Below the pieces are notes generated by a model that saw nothing but the letters and a program-made list of their open reading frames with translations, was not told the origin of the DNA and did not search any database. A stretch of 64,000 nt of DNA from a bacterium (GTDB lineage Bacteria > Bacillota > Bacilli > Lactobacillales > Streptococcaceae): NCBI GenBank assembly GCA_905221195.1, contig CAJNCF010000006.1, positions 60,687-124,686 of the forward strand, given 5' to 3'. Shown in pieces: positions 45,455 to 54,384 of the stretch (its first letter is position 1; the number at the start of each line of letters is the position of its first letter). A program made the position numbers and the translations under genes.

Positions 45455-45826
45455 TAGTAGAAAAGCGATAGATAGAAATCGTTGGACTAATCTTTGAATT
45501 TCTAGTCCAAGATTTGTGAGTCTTCAACAAGCCTTGGACTCTTAAAAAAATGAAGTTATGCTATGCTTAAACAAGCTTTTTAAATCAAAACGAGCAATTA
45601 TCGGTTCAAACCTTTTCAAAAGAAGAACGGATAAATTAATCGATGCCTTGTTTTTGAGTTAGGAAGTAAAGTATGCTAAACTGAGTCGTGAGAATAAATT
45701 TCTTTATAGAAATGTATTGCAACTCTGCTATAATGGACTATTCTTTTTTTGCATTTATACAACTTATTTAACACTATCTTTATTCTTGTGCTATAATGTC
45801 AAATTATAGAGTGGAGGTCATTTAAA
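45455..45826. other. Gene-poor stretch with decayed mobile sequence
   Basis: No intact gene. A short frame (ending TAG at 45659-45661) reads FKSKRAIIGSNLFKRRTDKLIDALFLS, which looks like the tail of a broken coding sequence, possibly a transposase; I cannot name it. The part 45697-45778 is a direct repeat of 47695-47777. A -10 TATAAT (45792-45797) and AGTGGAGG precede the methyltransferase. Confidence 0.5.
45697..45778 (+). repeat. Direct repeat, copy 1 (flanks methyltransferase-rgg)
   Basis: About 82 nt, roughly 80% identical by eye to 47695-47777, same orientation. Shared blocks include AACTCTRCTATAATRGA, TTCTTTTTT, CAACTTATTT and ACACTATC. Resembles the end of an insertion sequence or a MITE-like repeat; no transposase is present between the copies. 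Confidence 0.6.
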
Positions 45827-46600
45827 ATGATTGATGAAGTAATTGAACAATATAAAAGTCATGATAATCTTGATATTCGAGTAGAATTGCATAAGAAGTA
45901 TTCAAAAAATAAATTGGGATTTAATAATTGGATATTTTCTAACTACCAAATTACTGATAAAGTAAAGGTTTTAGAATTGGGATGTGGTACAGGAGAACTA
46001 TGGAAAAGTAATAGTGATTCTATAGATAAAATGAAGCAGTTGATTGTTACAGATTTTTCTAAAGATATGGTAAAATCAACGAAGTCAGTGATTGGAAATA
46101 GAGACAATGTCAACTATGAGATAATGGATATTCAAAAGATTTCTTTTGAGAATGAAACTTTCGATATTGTTATTGCTAATATGCTTCTACATCATGTGAA
46201 TGATATTCCTAAAGCTCTCTCTGAGGTCGATAGAGTCTTAAAAACAGGAGGTGTTTTTTACTGTGCTACATTTGGTGAAAATGGAGTTGTAAATTATTTG
46301 GCAAATTTATTTAAAGATGAGGTTAATCAAGATTTAGAAAATAAAACGTTTACTTTACAAAATGGCAAAAGGTATCTGAGTAGGTATTTTAACTCTGTAG
46401 ATACATTACTCTATGATGATGAGTTACAGGTAACTAGTATAGATGACCTAGTTCAATACATCCAATCGTTTAAAGGAATTTCAGAAATAGGTTCACTAGA
46501 AGAGGAAATAATACGTAAAAGATTGGAAAGTGAGTTTAATAATGGTATGTTGATCATTCCTAAAGAATATGGTATGTTTATCGCTCGAAAAGAAAGTTAA
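45827..46600 (+). CDS. Class I SAM-dependent methyltransferase
   Basis: 257 residues. Motif I VLELGCGTGELW (about 47-58), motif II VTDFSKDMVKST, VIANMLLHHVNDIPKALSEVDRVLKTGG (about 120-147), the methyltransferase_11 type for small molecules or tRNA. Substrate unknown. AT-rich relative to neighbours and flanked by direct repeats with a broken regulator behind it, so probably acquired. Confidence 0.88.
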   Translation: MIDEVIEQYKSHDNLDIRVELHKKYSKNKLGFNNWIFSNYQITDKVKVLELGCGTGELWKSNSDSIDKMKQLIVTDFSKDMVKSTKSVIGNRDNVNYEIMDIQKISFENETFDIVIANMLLHHVNDIPKALSEVDRVLKTGGVFYCATFGENGVVNYLANLFKDEVNQDLENKTFTLQNGKRYLSRYFNSVDTLLYDDELQVTSIDDLVQYIQSFKGISEIGSLEEEIIRKRLESEFNNGMLIIPKEYGMFIARKES

Positions 46601-46612
46601 GGGAATGAAAGT

Positions 46613-47470
46613 GTGAAAAATTACGGAGAAGCTTTTCGATATTTTAGAAAATAAAACGGATATTCTTTAGAGTATGCTGCAGCTAATTCTATATCAAAAT
46701 CTCAACTTTCTAGATTTGAAAGAGGAGAAAATGAAATTTCTCTTTCAACGTTCTTTAAATTATTATCAAATATCAATATTTCGATAGAGAATTTTTGTAA
46801 TTACCTAGAACATTATAAAAGATCGGAGCTCGATGATTTTTTAGTTAATTTATCTCCAAATTTTTATAGTTTGAATACTAAAGGATTGGAGGAAATAAAA
46901 AATGAGCAACAAAAACTTTTTGAGAAGAGTGGGGAAAAAACTTATAAAATAAATACAATAATGGTTCAGGGATTATTAAATCAGATAGATTGTAATCATG
47001 TAGTTAGTAGAGATGATCTAAATTTAGTATATGACTATTTATTCCAGAAGGAACGATGGGAGTTCTATGAGATAACGCTGATTGGTAATTTATATCATCT
47101 TTTTGAAATAGATTATATTTACATGGTCGGAAAAGAAATACTAGAGCGTACACATTATTACGAAAAAATCGGCAAGAATAGAAATTTAGTTGTGTCAGCT
47201 TGTTTAAATTTTTGGTTCTGTTGCCTTGAAAATTCACATCTAGTATATGCAGACTACTTTGAAATGAAATTAAAAAAATTATTAAAAGATGACACAAAAG
47301 TTTTTGAAAAATCTACATTCAAATTTGTAGAAGGATATAAAATATATCTGACTGAATCTAAAGAATCTGGAATTAAGCAAATACAAAATGTTATTAAATA
47401 TTTTGAGTTTATTGAGTCTAAAAATATTGCTTTATATTTTCAAAAACGATTAAATGAGTTGGTAGATTAA
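46613..47470 (+). pseudogene. Rgg/MutR-type regulator with early stop codon
   Basis: GTG 46613 opens a 285-codon frame, the normal length of Rgg regulators, with an XRE helix-turn-helix (SLEYAAANSISKSQLSRFERGENEISLSTFFKLL) and a long helical peptide-sensing domain. Codon 14 is TAA (46652-46654), where a sense codon is expected, so the protein is cut before its DNA-binding helix. The rest (to 47470) is otherwise intact, so the mutation is recent. Reinitiation downstream would lose the DNA-binding domain. Confidence 0.85.
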
Positions 47471-47694
47471 ATAGCATTTTCTCTGTTAAGTCATTTTTTC
47501 CAAAGATTGTTCTAAAGGATTGATGCTATGTAGAAAGACAATACTAAATATTTTGATAAGAAGGTGATTTGTATTTTTTTATATCGATTATCTTCGTATT
47601 TTTTGTATTAAACGATAGAAGATTGTTCTTAACTTACAAGGAACAAAGACATATCAGTAAAACTATTTGTTTTGAATATCACGTGAATTCTGCA

Positions 47695-47777
47695 TAAATC
47701 TCTTTCTAGTAATGTGTTGTAACTCTACTATAATAGATTTATTCTTTTTTGTGTCTACACAACTTATTTTACACTAT
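47695..47777 (+). repeat. Direct repeat, copy 2
   Basis: Second copy of the 82-nt repeat at 45697-45778, placed after the rgg pseudogene. The stretch 47471-47820 holds no supported gene; a hairpin AAGGTCAGG / CCTGACCTT (47788-47812) is a likely bidirectional terminator between rgg and the following minus-strand gene. Confidence 0.6.
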
Positions 47778-47820
47778 CAAAAAAACAAGGTCAGGATTTT
47801 GTTCCTGACCTTTGACAACT

Positions 47821-48354
47821 TTACCGATTCTTTAGTTCTACATAGCGCTTGTACCAAATGTTTATATAGGCTTCTGAGAAAGGACCACGTCCATTGTTAA
47901 TCCAATCAACAAGAATTTTGACATGTTCTTTTAAAATATAGTCCAAATCATCAGAATAATTCATTTTGCGTTTGTGACGCTCATATTCCTCAACGTCCAA
48001 GAGACGTTTTTCCCCATCTGTAAAAATTTTAACATCCAAATCGTAATCAATATACTTCAGAGCTTCTTCATCCAGATAGTAGGGGCTGGCCATATTGCAA
48101 TAGTAGGAAATTCCATTATCACGAATCATGGCAATGATATTAAACCAATATTTCTTGTGAAAGTAAACAATAGCTGGTTCTCGAGTGACCCAACGACGAC
48201 CATCACTTTCGGTAACAAGTGTATGATCGTTGACACCAATAATGGCGTTTTCTGTTGTTTTTAGTACCATGGTGTCCCGCCAAGTTCGGTGGAGACTCCC
48301 ATCATGCTTATAACTTTGAATTGTAATAAAGTCGCCTTCTTTTGGAAGCTTCAT
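47821..48354 (-). CDS. DUF402 nucleoside tri/diphosphate phosphatase
   Basis: 177 residues, YgaC/NtdP type of the DUF402 (UPF0374) family. Conserved [33 protein letters not shown] with DLDVKIF and the acidic DVEEYERH. Family members hydrolyse nucleoside di- and triphosphates with Mg or Mn; this is family knowledge, not seen here. Convergent to the rgg pseudogene. Confidence 0.85.
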   Translation of the reverse strand: MKLPKEGDFITIQSYKHDGSLHRTWRDTMVLKTTENAIIGVNDHTLVTESDGRRWVTREPAIVYFHKKYWFNIIAMIRDNGISYYCNMASPYYLDEEALKYIDYDLDVKIFTDGEKRLLDVEEYERHKRKMNYSDDLDYILKEHVKILVDWINNGRGPFSEAYINIWYKRYVELKNR

Positions 48355-48442
48355 AACTAACCAACTTTCTACAATTTATAAGTTTATCGTTTACTATTGT
48401 ACCATAAAATTACCTAAAATCTGTGAATTTTACATGAAAATA

Positions 48443-49219
48443 TTAAAGATATTCTCTGAGAGCGCTTGCTATATCCGAAAAATCGTAGCCTCTTCGTGCT
48501 AAAACTTGAGTTAAACGCTGTTTAAGTTCGTATCCTTCATACTTTCGGGCATACTTAGCATATTGCTTATCAAGTTCCTTGAAGATGAGTTCCTGAGTCG
48601 TTTCTTGGTCAACTTGACTATCCAAGTCGTCAAAGGCAACTTTAGCATCAGAGTAAGAGAAGCCCTTGTTGGTCAGGTTCTGGATAATCTTATCTTGCAA
48701 GGCACGAGCTGGAAGTTTTCCCTCATATTTTTTCAATAGTTTATTAGCTACACGTTGAGCAACTTCCGAAAAATCAAATTCTTTCAGAATTTCTTCTATA
48801 GTAGATTTTGAAATTCCTTTTTGTGCTAATTTCTGAGTCAGTACATAAGGCCCCTTGTCTCCTGAAAGTTGATTGGCATTGATGATAGCATAAGCGTACT
48901 GGCCATCATTAATCCAATTATCCTCTTTAAGATTAATAATGACTTGAGAAACGATGTTTTCATCAATATAGTATTTTTTCAGATATTCTCTGACTTCTTT
49001 TTCAGTGCGAGCTTTAAAGGATAGGTGGTAGAGGGCTAGATTCTTACCATAAGAAAATTGAACAAAGTCCTGAATCTCTTTCAATTCCTCTTGGCTTATC
49101 ACCTTATCTCTCGATAACATAAAGCGAACAATTGTATCTTCAGTGATGTAGCATTTGTCGCCATTATCAAGCTCCATCAGATAGAGTCTTTTTTTCTTTT
49201 CAAGTTTTGTGATTTTCAT
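48443..49219 (-). CDS. recX: Recombination regulator RecX
   Basis: 258 residues from ATG 49219 ([17 protein letters not shown]); an in-frame start at 49237 adds six residues and overlaps the -10. Three-helix repeats as in Rec[78 protein letters not shown]. Controls RecA filaments. A TATAAT (49226-49231, minus strand) lies just upstream, touching attL of the satellite. Confidence 0.93.
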   Translation of the reverse strand: MKITKLEKKKRLYLMELDNGDKCYITEDTIVRFMLSRDKVISQEELKEIQDFVQFSYGKNLALYHLSFKARTEKEVREYLKKYYIDENIVSQVIINLKEDNWINDGQYAYAIINANQLSGDKGPYVLTQKLAQKGISKSTIEEILKEFDFSEVAQRVANKLLKKYEGKLPARALQDKIIQNLTNKGFSYSDAKVAFDDLDSQVDQETTQELIFKELDKQYAKYARKYEGYELKQRLTQVLARRGYDFSDIASALREYL

Positions 49220-49228
49220 AGTTCTATT

Positions 49229-49244
49229 ATAACTCAAAATGTGA
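49229..49244. other. attL of the satellite prophage
   Basis: ATAACTCAAAATGTGA, an exact 16-bp direct repeat of 62487-62502. It lies in the short promoter region between recX and the rlmD-like gene, which would be adjacent and divergent without the island. Confidence 0.9.
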
Positions 49245-49308
49245 GAAAAAGCTGAAACCCCTTGATATAGCCGTTTTTTGTCCCTTAATGATGAATTTTA
49301 AGAACTTT

Positions 49309-50475
49309 TTAGGAACTTTGTAAATTCTCAATGGCTTTTTCATAAAAGGAAGTCGCCTTTTTCTTATTGTCTTTGGATAGATGACTATAGATATCCATAG
49401 TCATTGAAATTTTAGAATGGCCTAGCCGTGTTTGGATTTCTTTGTATGGCAGGCCAGCATTAAGCAATAGACTAGCGTGGGTGTGTCGGAAGGCGTGGAA
49501 ACTCAAACGAGGACATCCAGCCAGTTTTAAATGCTTTTCTAGTCTAAATCTAAGCGCCCCAGCTTCTCTATAGTTGTCAAAGGTATCAGAGAACACTTTT
49601 TCAAAAGTTATCCCTATTTCCCTACCTATTTGGGATTGTCTTGCTTTATAGAGCCGAAGCATGAGTACCGTTTTGGTATCCAGTGCTATTTCTCTAATGC
49701 TACTTTTACTTTTAGGGCTAGTGATTTCCTTGAGGGTGTTTAAAGTCTTGGTAACTGAAATGCTACCGTTTTGTAAGTCAATATCAGACCATTTCAAGGC
49801 TAGACACTCACGAATACGCAAACCAGTCGCTAGAAGTGTCTTATATAACACCGTATCAGAGAAATTTTTGTAAGTGTTTGGCAACTGATCCAGATAATCT
49901 AAGAATTTTTTCAAATTGTCGTCATCCAGATATTTCAGTTTTTGCCCTTCTTTGGGTTTACGCCGTGGGACGATGATATCACTAGCTGGATTTGAAGCAA
50001 TGACTTGCAAGGAAACGGCATAGGATAATATGCGTTTATTTAAGGCATGGAGTTGGTTATATTGCTGATAACCTTTTCCTAGTTGATTGTAATCTATTGC
50101 CCACTGGTTTACCTGGTGCTGAATGATTGGGGGCGTTAGTTTATCTAGTTTGTAGTCTCCAAAGGCTGGTAGGAGATACTTTTTTATGTTGTTTTTTGCG
50201 CCTATAAGGGTGCTATGTTTGACTGTATGGCAATAATTTTCTAGCCAGAGGTTCGTCAATTCCTGATAGGTGGTAACATTAACGGTTTTTGTGACTGTTG
50301 AGCCGTTTTTTTCAAACTCTACCTTGGCTTGGATAGCCTTGTTTTTGAGTCTATTCTTAGTTCTGTCTGAAATAGTTGTCTTGACTTTCTTACCTGTTAC
50401 GGTATCGATGCCAAGATAAACGCTGGAACGGTAAACTACTGATCCATCTTTCTTTTTGTATTCTGTAATCTTCAT
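49309..50475 (-). CDS. int: Tyrosine integrase of the satellite
   Basis: 388 residues. N-terminal arm-binding domain (MKITEYKKKDGSVVYRSSVYLG), SAM-like core-binding domain (about 60-165), catalytic domain with Arg in TGLRIRECLALKW, Lys in SKSSIREIAL, HAFRHTHASLLLNAG, LGHSKISMTMDIYSH and Tyr in DIYSHL. Integrates into the recX-rlmD gap. Encoded at the left end pointing to attL. Confidence 0.96.
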   Translation of the reverse strand: MKITEYKKKDGSVVYRSSVYLGIDTVTGKKVKTTISDRTKNRLKNKAIQAKVEFEKNGSTVTKTVNVTTYQELTNLWLENYCHTVKHSTLIGAKNNIKKYLLPAFGDYKLDKLTPPIIQHQVNQWAIDYNQLGKGYQQYNQLHALNKRILSYAVSLQVIASNPASDIIVPRRKPKEGQKLKYLDDDNLKKFLDYLDQLPNTYKNFSDTVLYKTLLATGLRIRECLALKWSDIDLQNGSISVTKTLNTLKEITSPKSKSSIREIALDTKTVLMLRLYKARQSQIGREIGITFEKVFSDTFDNYREAGALRFRLEKHLKLAGCPRLSFHAFRHTHASLLLNAGLPYKEIQTRLGHSKISMTMDIYSHLSKDNKKKATSFYEKAIENLQSS

Positions 50476-50496
50476 GGTTTTACTCCTTTTCCATCA

Positions 50497-50524
50497 GCAG
50501 GCAAGCAATTAGAAAAGGTTTTGA
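50497..50524 (+). repeat. 28-bp direct repeat, copy 1
   Basis: Starts GCAGGCAAGCAATTAG, runs to ...GGTTTTGA; identical over 28 bp to 54977-55004. It lies 21 bp in front of the integrase start. The overlapping TCAGCAGGCAA (50494-50504) is the inverse of TTGCCTGCTGA at 62311-62321 near the right end. Candidate integrase/excisionase arm sites. Confidence 0.7.
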
Positions 50525-50650
50525 GTTTATACCATGCGAGGAGCTACGAGAATGCCCCTATTTTCGATTTTAAGCAGTTAGATGACAAATTGTACCAGAA
50601 AAGGGAATAAGGCGGATATGGGGTTTATATAGGCTTGATTAGATGATTTA

Positions 50651-51622
50651 TTATTTTTCCAATTCTTGTTTTAATTCATCTAAAGGGTAGTTCATTTCAT
50701 TGGCTAATAATTCTAAATCCTCTTGATAGTTTTCACAATGTTTTTTAATTGTATAGGATATATAAAAATCTAGATTTAGTTTAGCCATTCTATTATCAAA
50801 ATAATTCAATATTTTTGATAGTGTATAAAGGTCACTCTGTCCTAAGCCAATACGATATCGAGCCTGTGTTATATTTATTTTATTGTGAAAGGTGTAGTTA
50901 TATTGTATTTTATGGATAGACGACTTAAAATTGAATATTCTTCCGCTGTGAGCCGATCTATTTCTAAAACTATTTACAACAGAAAGAGTATCCTTAAAGA
51001 GAGCTTTTAAATCGTCTGTTACATCTGAAATATCAATGCCGTAGCAAATTGAAATAACTTTATCCTTTTGAGGGCCTTTCAGAAGTTTAAAAATATATTT
51101 TAGGTTTCCGAAAGTACTTTCTTTTAATAAAATCCAAGGTGGGATATGACCATGGTTAGTTCTATAATGATTAAATGGTTCTATATTCCTAGTCAGAATA
51201 TGATTTAATTTGTCAAGAAGTATAGCACGTTCATTGGTTGGCTGACCGTTGCTCCAAGTGGTATCCCCTTGTCTAAAATTTTTATAATATAAATACTGAC
51301 GTTCTTCTACGCCGAAGTCTTCAGCAAGTGTATAAGCTATAGCGGTTCTAAGTGATAATTCTATTTCTAGTGAAGCTTGAATAACACCATTTCTAATACT
51401 TTTATCAAGTTCATATAGAGCGGTTAAGTGTTCAAAAGTGGCACCTAACTTATACCGTTCTCTCGTGCTACTATCTTCCAATAAAAACATTTTATATCCG
51501 TTTACGATTTCATAATAACCGTAGCGCATCAATACTCTTTTTGCTTTATTTTCATCTAGAAAAAGTAGATTTCTAGATTTTAAGATATCTATTTGTTTAT
51601 TTTTATCTGCAAAAGGTTTCAT
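50651..51622 (-). CDS. AbiF-type (Abi_2) abortive infection HEPN protein
   Basis: 323 residues. KQIDILKSRNLLFLDENKAKRVLMRYGYYEIVNGYKMFL is the Abi_2 start; IRNGVIQASLEIELSLRTAIAYTLAE and the HEPN RNase motif SFRNRSAHSGRIF (R-x4-H) follow. AbiD/AbiF proteins stop phage growth, probably by RNA cleavage, and a class of them is paired with an upstream small RNA. The gene is in the opposite orientation to most satellite genes and has its own consensus promoter. Confidence 0.92.
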   Translation of the reverse strand: MKPFADKNKQIDILKSRNLLFLDENKAKRVLMRYGYYEIVNGYKMFLLEDSSTRERYKLGATFEHLTALYELDKSIRNGVIQASLEIELSLRTAIAYTLAEDFGVEERQYLYYKNFRQGDTTWSNGQPTNERAILLDKLNHILTRNIEPFNHYRTNHGHIPPWILLKESTFGNLKYIFKLLKGPQKDKVISICYGIDISDVTDDLKALFKDTLSVVNSFRNRSAHSGRIFNFKSSIHKIQYNYTFHNKINITQARYRIGLGQSDLYTLSKILNYFDNRMAKLNLDFYISYTIKKHCENYQEDLELLANEMNYPLDELKQELEK

Positions 51623-51642
51623 TAATTCCTCTTTCTACAACG

Positions 51643-51705
51643 CAAAAGGGCCTCACAAAGTGAAGCCCTTTTGGTGTGATGCTAAGCGCATCTATTCATC
51701 GATTA
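51643..51705 (-). ncRNA. abiF-associated structured RNA
   Basis: Between the promoter and the abiF start, minus strand: hairpin GATGC-GCTTA-GCATC (78-92 of 516xx, i.e. 51678-51692) and then a 9-bp stem CAAAAGGGC/GCCCTTTTG (51643-51651/51665-51673) with an inner TCAC/GTGA pair. A conserved abiF RNA upstream of AbiF genes is described and acts as antitoxin-like partner in some; I assign this by position and two-hairpin form. Confidence 0.65.
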
Positions 51706-51710
51706 CGTTA

Positions 51711-51740
51711 ATTATAAGGGCTTTTTTTTATCTTGTCAAG
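51711..51740 (-). promoter_or_regulatory. Consensus promoter of the abiF RNA/gene
   Basis: Minus strand -35 TTGACA (51735-51740) and -10 TATAAT (51711-51716), both perfect hexamers, 18 bp apart. Predicts strong constitutive transcription of the RNA in the lysogen. Confidence 0.85.
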
Positions 51741-51824
51741 TATTTTTGTTAAATTTAAGATAGATTCTATTATATTTTTTGATAAAATCATTCTAAATCA
51801 GTCGCGTTTTTAACTCCCTAATGG

Positions 51825-51914
51825 TATAATAGTAGTGTTTTTAGGAATCCAGATGGATTTTGTGGACTTTTTCTTGTTCCTTTCTCAAAGTCAGCCGTGT
51901 GCTGGCTTTTTTTC
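51825..51914 (+). ncRNA. Candidate plus-strand small RNA
   Basis: Extended -10 TGGTATAAT (51822-51830), then about 78 nt ending in a strong terminator: AAGTCAGC (51888-51895), loop CGTGT, GCTGGCTT (51901-51908), T-run. It contains an ATCC-AGAT-GGAT hairpin. No ORF of note. It diverges from the abiF promoter and is antisense to the 3' region after the DUF4177 gene. Confidence 0.5.
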
Positions 51915-52090
51915 GTCCTAAAACTGTCCCTTCCGTGTTGTTTCGTAGTCCATGATTCTCCGTTTTATTTGTCAATTTTGCTGTTTTTTGCGCTTTAGTC
52001 TGTAAAATAGGCTTTCTATTCTTCAATTTCCTCCATTTTTGCACAATAGACCTTTGAAATAGGGTTGCTATTGGCGAATATGGGGGATTT

Positions 52091-52360
52091 TTATAGAATT
52101 TTTTCAAATACCATTGTAGCCTGGATACGATCTCCACCGCCTAGCCCTTTACTTCCACCATTGGCGGTTGTGATTGTATGCAGGCGGTAGCCTTTTGCTA
52201 CTTGGGTGTTAATAACGTTTTCTAATTCTGTCAAGTTTCCTGATCCAGTACCAAAAAATTTCTCTTTTAAGGTTACTTGAAGGACTACATAGTGTAAATC
52301 AGTAGCATTTGAAGCAGTTGAGTGAGTGCTAGCGTCTTTAATGTTATCAAAAAATCCCAT
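52091..52360 (-). CDS. DUF4177 protein
   Basis: 89 residues. YVVLQVTLKEKFFGTGSGNLTELENVINTQVAKGYRLHTITTANGGSKGLGGGDRIQATMVFEK is a typical DUF4177 domain (small, usually binding partner unknown). Ribosome site AAAGGAG. Co-oriented with the repressor 26 bp upstream, likely cotranscribed in the lysogen. Confidence 0.88.
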   Translation of the reverse strand: MGFFDNIKDASTHSTASNATDLHYVVLQVTLKEKFFGTGSGNLTELENVINTQVAKGYRLHTITTANGGSKGLGGGDRIQATMVFEKIL

Positions 52361-52386
52361 GTGATTTCTCCTTTGTTTTAAATATT

Positions 52387-52842
52387 TTATTTTTTATTAT
52401 CAAGTTTTAAAAAAGAAACAGCATCGTTTTTAGCAAATTTTTTTGCAATCTCTCTTAATAAATCTCTCTCTTCTTCTTCAGAAAAAGAATAATTAAGAAT
52501 TAATTCTAGCAAAAGGGGTTCTACTTCTTTTCTTAATGTTTGATACACATCAAAGTCTAAGTCCGTTTTGGAAAGTTGCATATAATCGAACTCTCTCCAA
52601 GAAGCAAACTCACGAGGAGTAGGAGTATATTCTTTGAATGGAGTTTCCGGATCATCACTATATCCTAGTAGATAAGCAACATTTACATTAAAGTAATCAG
52701 CTATCAATTGAGCTTTTTCTGGTTTGATTTGGCTTTTCCCATTTTCCCAGCGTTGTATGGTTCTATATGGTATTTTGATTTCTTTAGAAAATTCTACTTG
52801 AGTTAGTTTTTTGTCTTTTCTTAATTCCTTTAGTCTATTCAT
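52387..52842 (-). CDS. HTH (XRE) repressor of the satellite
   Basis: 151 residues from ATG 52842. N-terminal XRE domain (LTQVEFSKEIKIPYRTIQRWENGKSQIKPEKAQLIADYFNVNVAYLLGY), then a helical domain of about 85 residues without peptidase. Represses the plus-strand genes; in SaPI-like elements such repressors are lifted by a helper phage protein. Divergent from the Cro-like gene. Confidence 0.9.
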   Translation of the reverse strand: MNRLKELRKDKKLTQVEFSKEIKIPYRTIQRWENGKSQIKPEKAQLIADYFNVNVAYLLGYSDDPETPFKEYTPTPREFASWREFDYMQLSKTDLDFDVYQTLRKEVEPLLLELILNYSFSEEEERDLLREIAKKFAKNDAVSFLKLDNKK

Positions 52843-52876
52843 TTTATTATTACCTCGTAGCAATTATAACATTATA

Positions 52877-52974
52877 CGCCACAATTTGGCAATTTTTTTA
52901 AAAAAATAATAAAAACGCTTGACAAAGTATCATTAAGTGGTGTATCATTGATACGAAAACGCCACAATGTGGCG
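52877..52974 (+). promoter_or_regulatory. Satellite switch region: promoter and operators
   Basis: Plus-strand -35 TTGACA (52919-52924), -10 TATCAT (52943-52948), 18-bp spacer. Palindromic operators: CGCCACAATTTGGC (52877-52890), CGCCACAATGTGGCG (52960-52974), and GTATCATTGATAC (52942-52954) over the -10, with a half-copy GTATCATT at 52927. Repressor and Cro are the likely ligands. Confidence 0.8.
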
Positions 52975-52995
52975 AAAAAGAAAGGAGAAACTTCA

Positions 52996-53181
52996 TTGCT
53001 TATTACCTCAACACAAGCAAAAGCAATTCGCCGAAAGCAAGCGGACAAGAATTTGACTGCTAAAAAAGCCAGTGAGGAAATTGGAGTCAATCCAATTACT
53101 TACAGGAAAATTCGAGACGGTGGCGAAGTAAAGCCTAGCATTTATCAAAAAGCCATGCAGTGGCTTGCGGAAGATTATTAG
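52996..53181 (+). CDS. Cro-like HTH protein of the satellite
   Basis: 61 residues from TTG 52996, chosen because AAAGGAG ends 8 bp before it; the frame upstream runs through the operator. Contains a helix-turn-helix (LTAKKASEEIGVNPITYRKIRDGG). First gene of the rightward satellite operon. Confidence 0.75.
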   Translation: MLITSTQAKAIRRKQADKNLTAKKASEEIGVNPITYRKIRDGGEVKPSIYQKAMQWLAEDY

Positions 53182-53402
53182 AAAGGAGCGAACTAATCGC
53201 AATACTACTCTACATTTACAGATTTCTCATGTGGTGCTTTACCACTGGGGATTGATAAACGGATCTAGCTAGCTATTTGCTGGGTAATTTGCTTGCTACC
53301 TATGGCAGTATTAAGGAACTATTCTCCTGAAGCATATCTCATGCTTTACCTTGGTACTGTTTTAGGTGGCAAGCACTGACAAAAGAAGAAAGGAGCGAAC
53401 CA

Positions 53403-54008
53403 ATGGAACTGGTTTATATGGACGGCAAGAAAGAGCCGTACACTACGAGCGAGATTATCGCTGAATGTGCTGAAGTACAGCACCATACTATTACACGCTT
53501 GGTCAGAGACAATAAAGCTGATTTTGAAGCGTTGGGAATACTTGGATTTAAAATCCATAAATTAGATAAGAGAGGGCAACCTAAAAAATGCTATATTCTA
53601 AACGAACAACAGGCTACCTTGCTGATCACTTATCTAAAGAATACCGAACCTGTACGGCAATTCAAAATGAACCTAGTTAAAGCATTCTTTGAAATGCGTG
53701 ATGAACTTTCTAAACGTTATCTTCAAAGAGAACTGGAAAAGCCAAAGCGCAAGACCTTAACCGAATCTATCAAATCATGGGAGAAAGCACCCAAGCATGC
53801 CTATAGCACTCTTACAAACCTATTGCTAAAGGGAGCGACTGGGAAAAACAAAGCCCAACTCATGCAAGAGCGAGAAAGTGAAAACGGTATTGACAGTTTA
53901 ACCAGTGATGAACTGACAAACTATCAGCGCTTGGAGGATATAGCAATAGCGATGATCAACTTGAATATGAGATATTCAGAAATTAAAGAACTAATTTTTA
54001 AAGCATAG
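53403..54008 (+). CDS. Rha family phage regulator
   Basis: 201 residues. N-terminal pRha domain: YTTSEIIAECAEVQHHTITRLVRDNKADFEALG, KKCYILNEQQATLLITYLKNTEPVRQFKMNLVKAFFEMRDEL. A C-terminal helical domain follows. Rha-type proteins regulate prophage development. 53182-53402 has no clear gene. Confidence 0.88.
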   Translation: MELVYMDGKKEPYTTSEIIAECAEVQHHTITRLVRDNKADFEALGILGFKIHKLDKRGQPKKCYILNEQQATLLITYLKNTEPVRQFKMNLVKAFFEMRDELSKRYLQRELEKPKRKTLTESIKSWEKAPKHAYSTLTNLLLKGATGKNKAQLMQERESENGIDSLTSDELTNYQRLEDIAIAMINLNMRYSEIKELIFKA

Positions 54009-54019
54009 GAGTATAGAAA

Positions 54020-54268
54020 ATGGAAAATGATTTTAAGACAGTTACAAATGCCAAGGGAGTAGAAATTCCTAAGTATTTCAAGGATTTTAAAAAGCTAGTC
54101 GAGATGGACAGACAATTAGCTGAATATCTTTGTATGAACTACGAGTTATTGGACAGTGAAGACCTGGGCGCATTTCTTGAAACAGTGGAGCAGGGATTCA
54201 GCTGGATTCTGGATCTTATTGAAAGTAAAGACTTGCTTTATAGCCCTCAGACAGGGAAAAAAGCGTGA
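54020..54268 (+). CDS. Small satellite protein, unknown
   Basis: 82 residues, acidic, helical (EMDRQLAEYLCMNYELLDSEDLGAFLETVEQGFSWI). Overlaps the following short frame. Unknown role. Confidence 0.65.
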   Translation: MENDFKTVTNAKGVEIPKYFKDFKKLVEMDRQLAEYLCMNYELLDSEDLGAFLETVEQGFSWILDLIESKDLLYSPQTGKKA

Positions 54269-54357
54269 AAAAGACAACAAAAAAGTCACTTGCGGAAAGT
54301 TTGGCGACCGAAGCAAGCGACAAGATTAAGGGTATAGATATTTTTTCTATACCTTGA
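54265..54357 (+). CDS. Possible 30-residue peptide
   Basis: GTG 54265 overlaps the previous stop (GTGA) and reads VKKTTKKSLAESLATEASDK... to TGA. The 3' part contains GGTATAGAT/ATCTATACC-like hairpin arms (GGTATAG-N-CTATACC, 54330-54353). Either a coupled small peptide or only a regulatory hairpin. Confidence 0.35.
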   Translation: MKKTTKKSLAESLATEASDKIKGIDIFSIP

Positions 54358-54384
54358 TTATAGCATAGAAAGACAAGGTATACA

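Noticed and set aside
46871..47470. Separate 199-residue gene
   Set aside because: In frame with the helix-turn-helix part upstream; it is the C-terminal part of a broken rgg gene.
49220..49237. Longer RecX start
   Set aside because: The upstream start overlaps the -10 region; ATG 49219 gives the usual N-terminus.
51841..52137. 98-residue minus-strand ORF after the DUF4177 gene
   Set aside because: Overlaps the DUF4177 gene and the plus-strand terminator, no ribosome site, low-complexity basic product; taken as chance.
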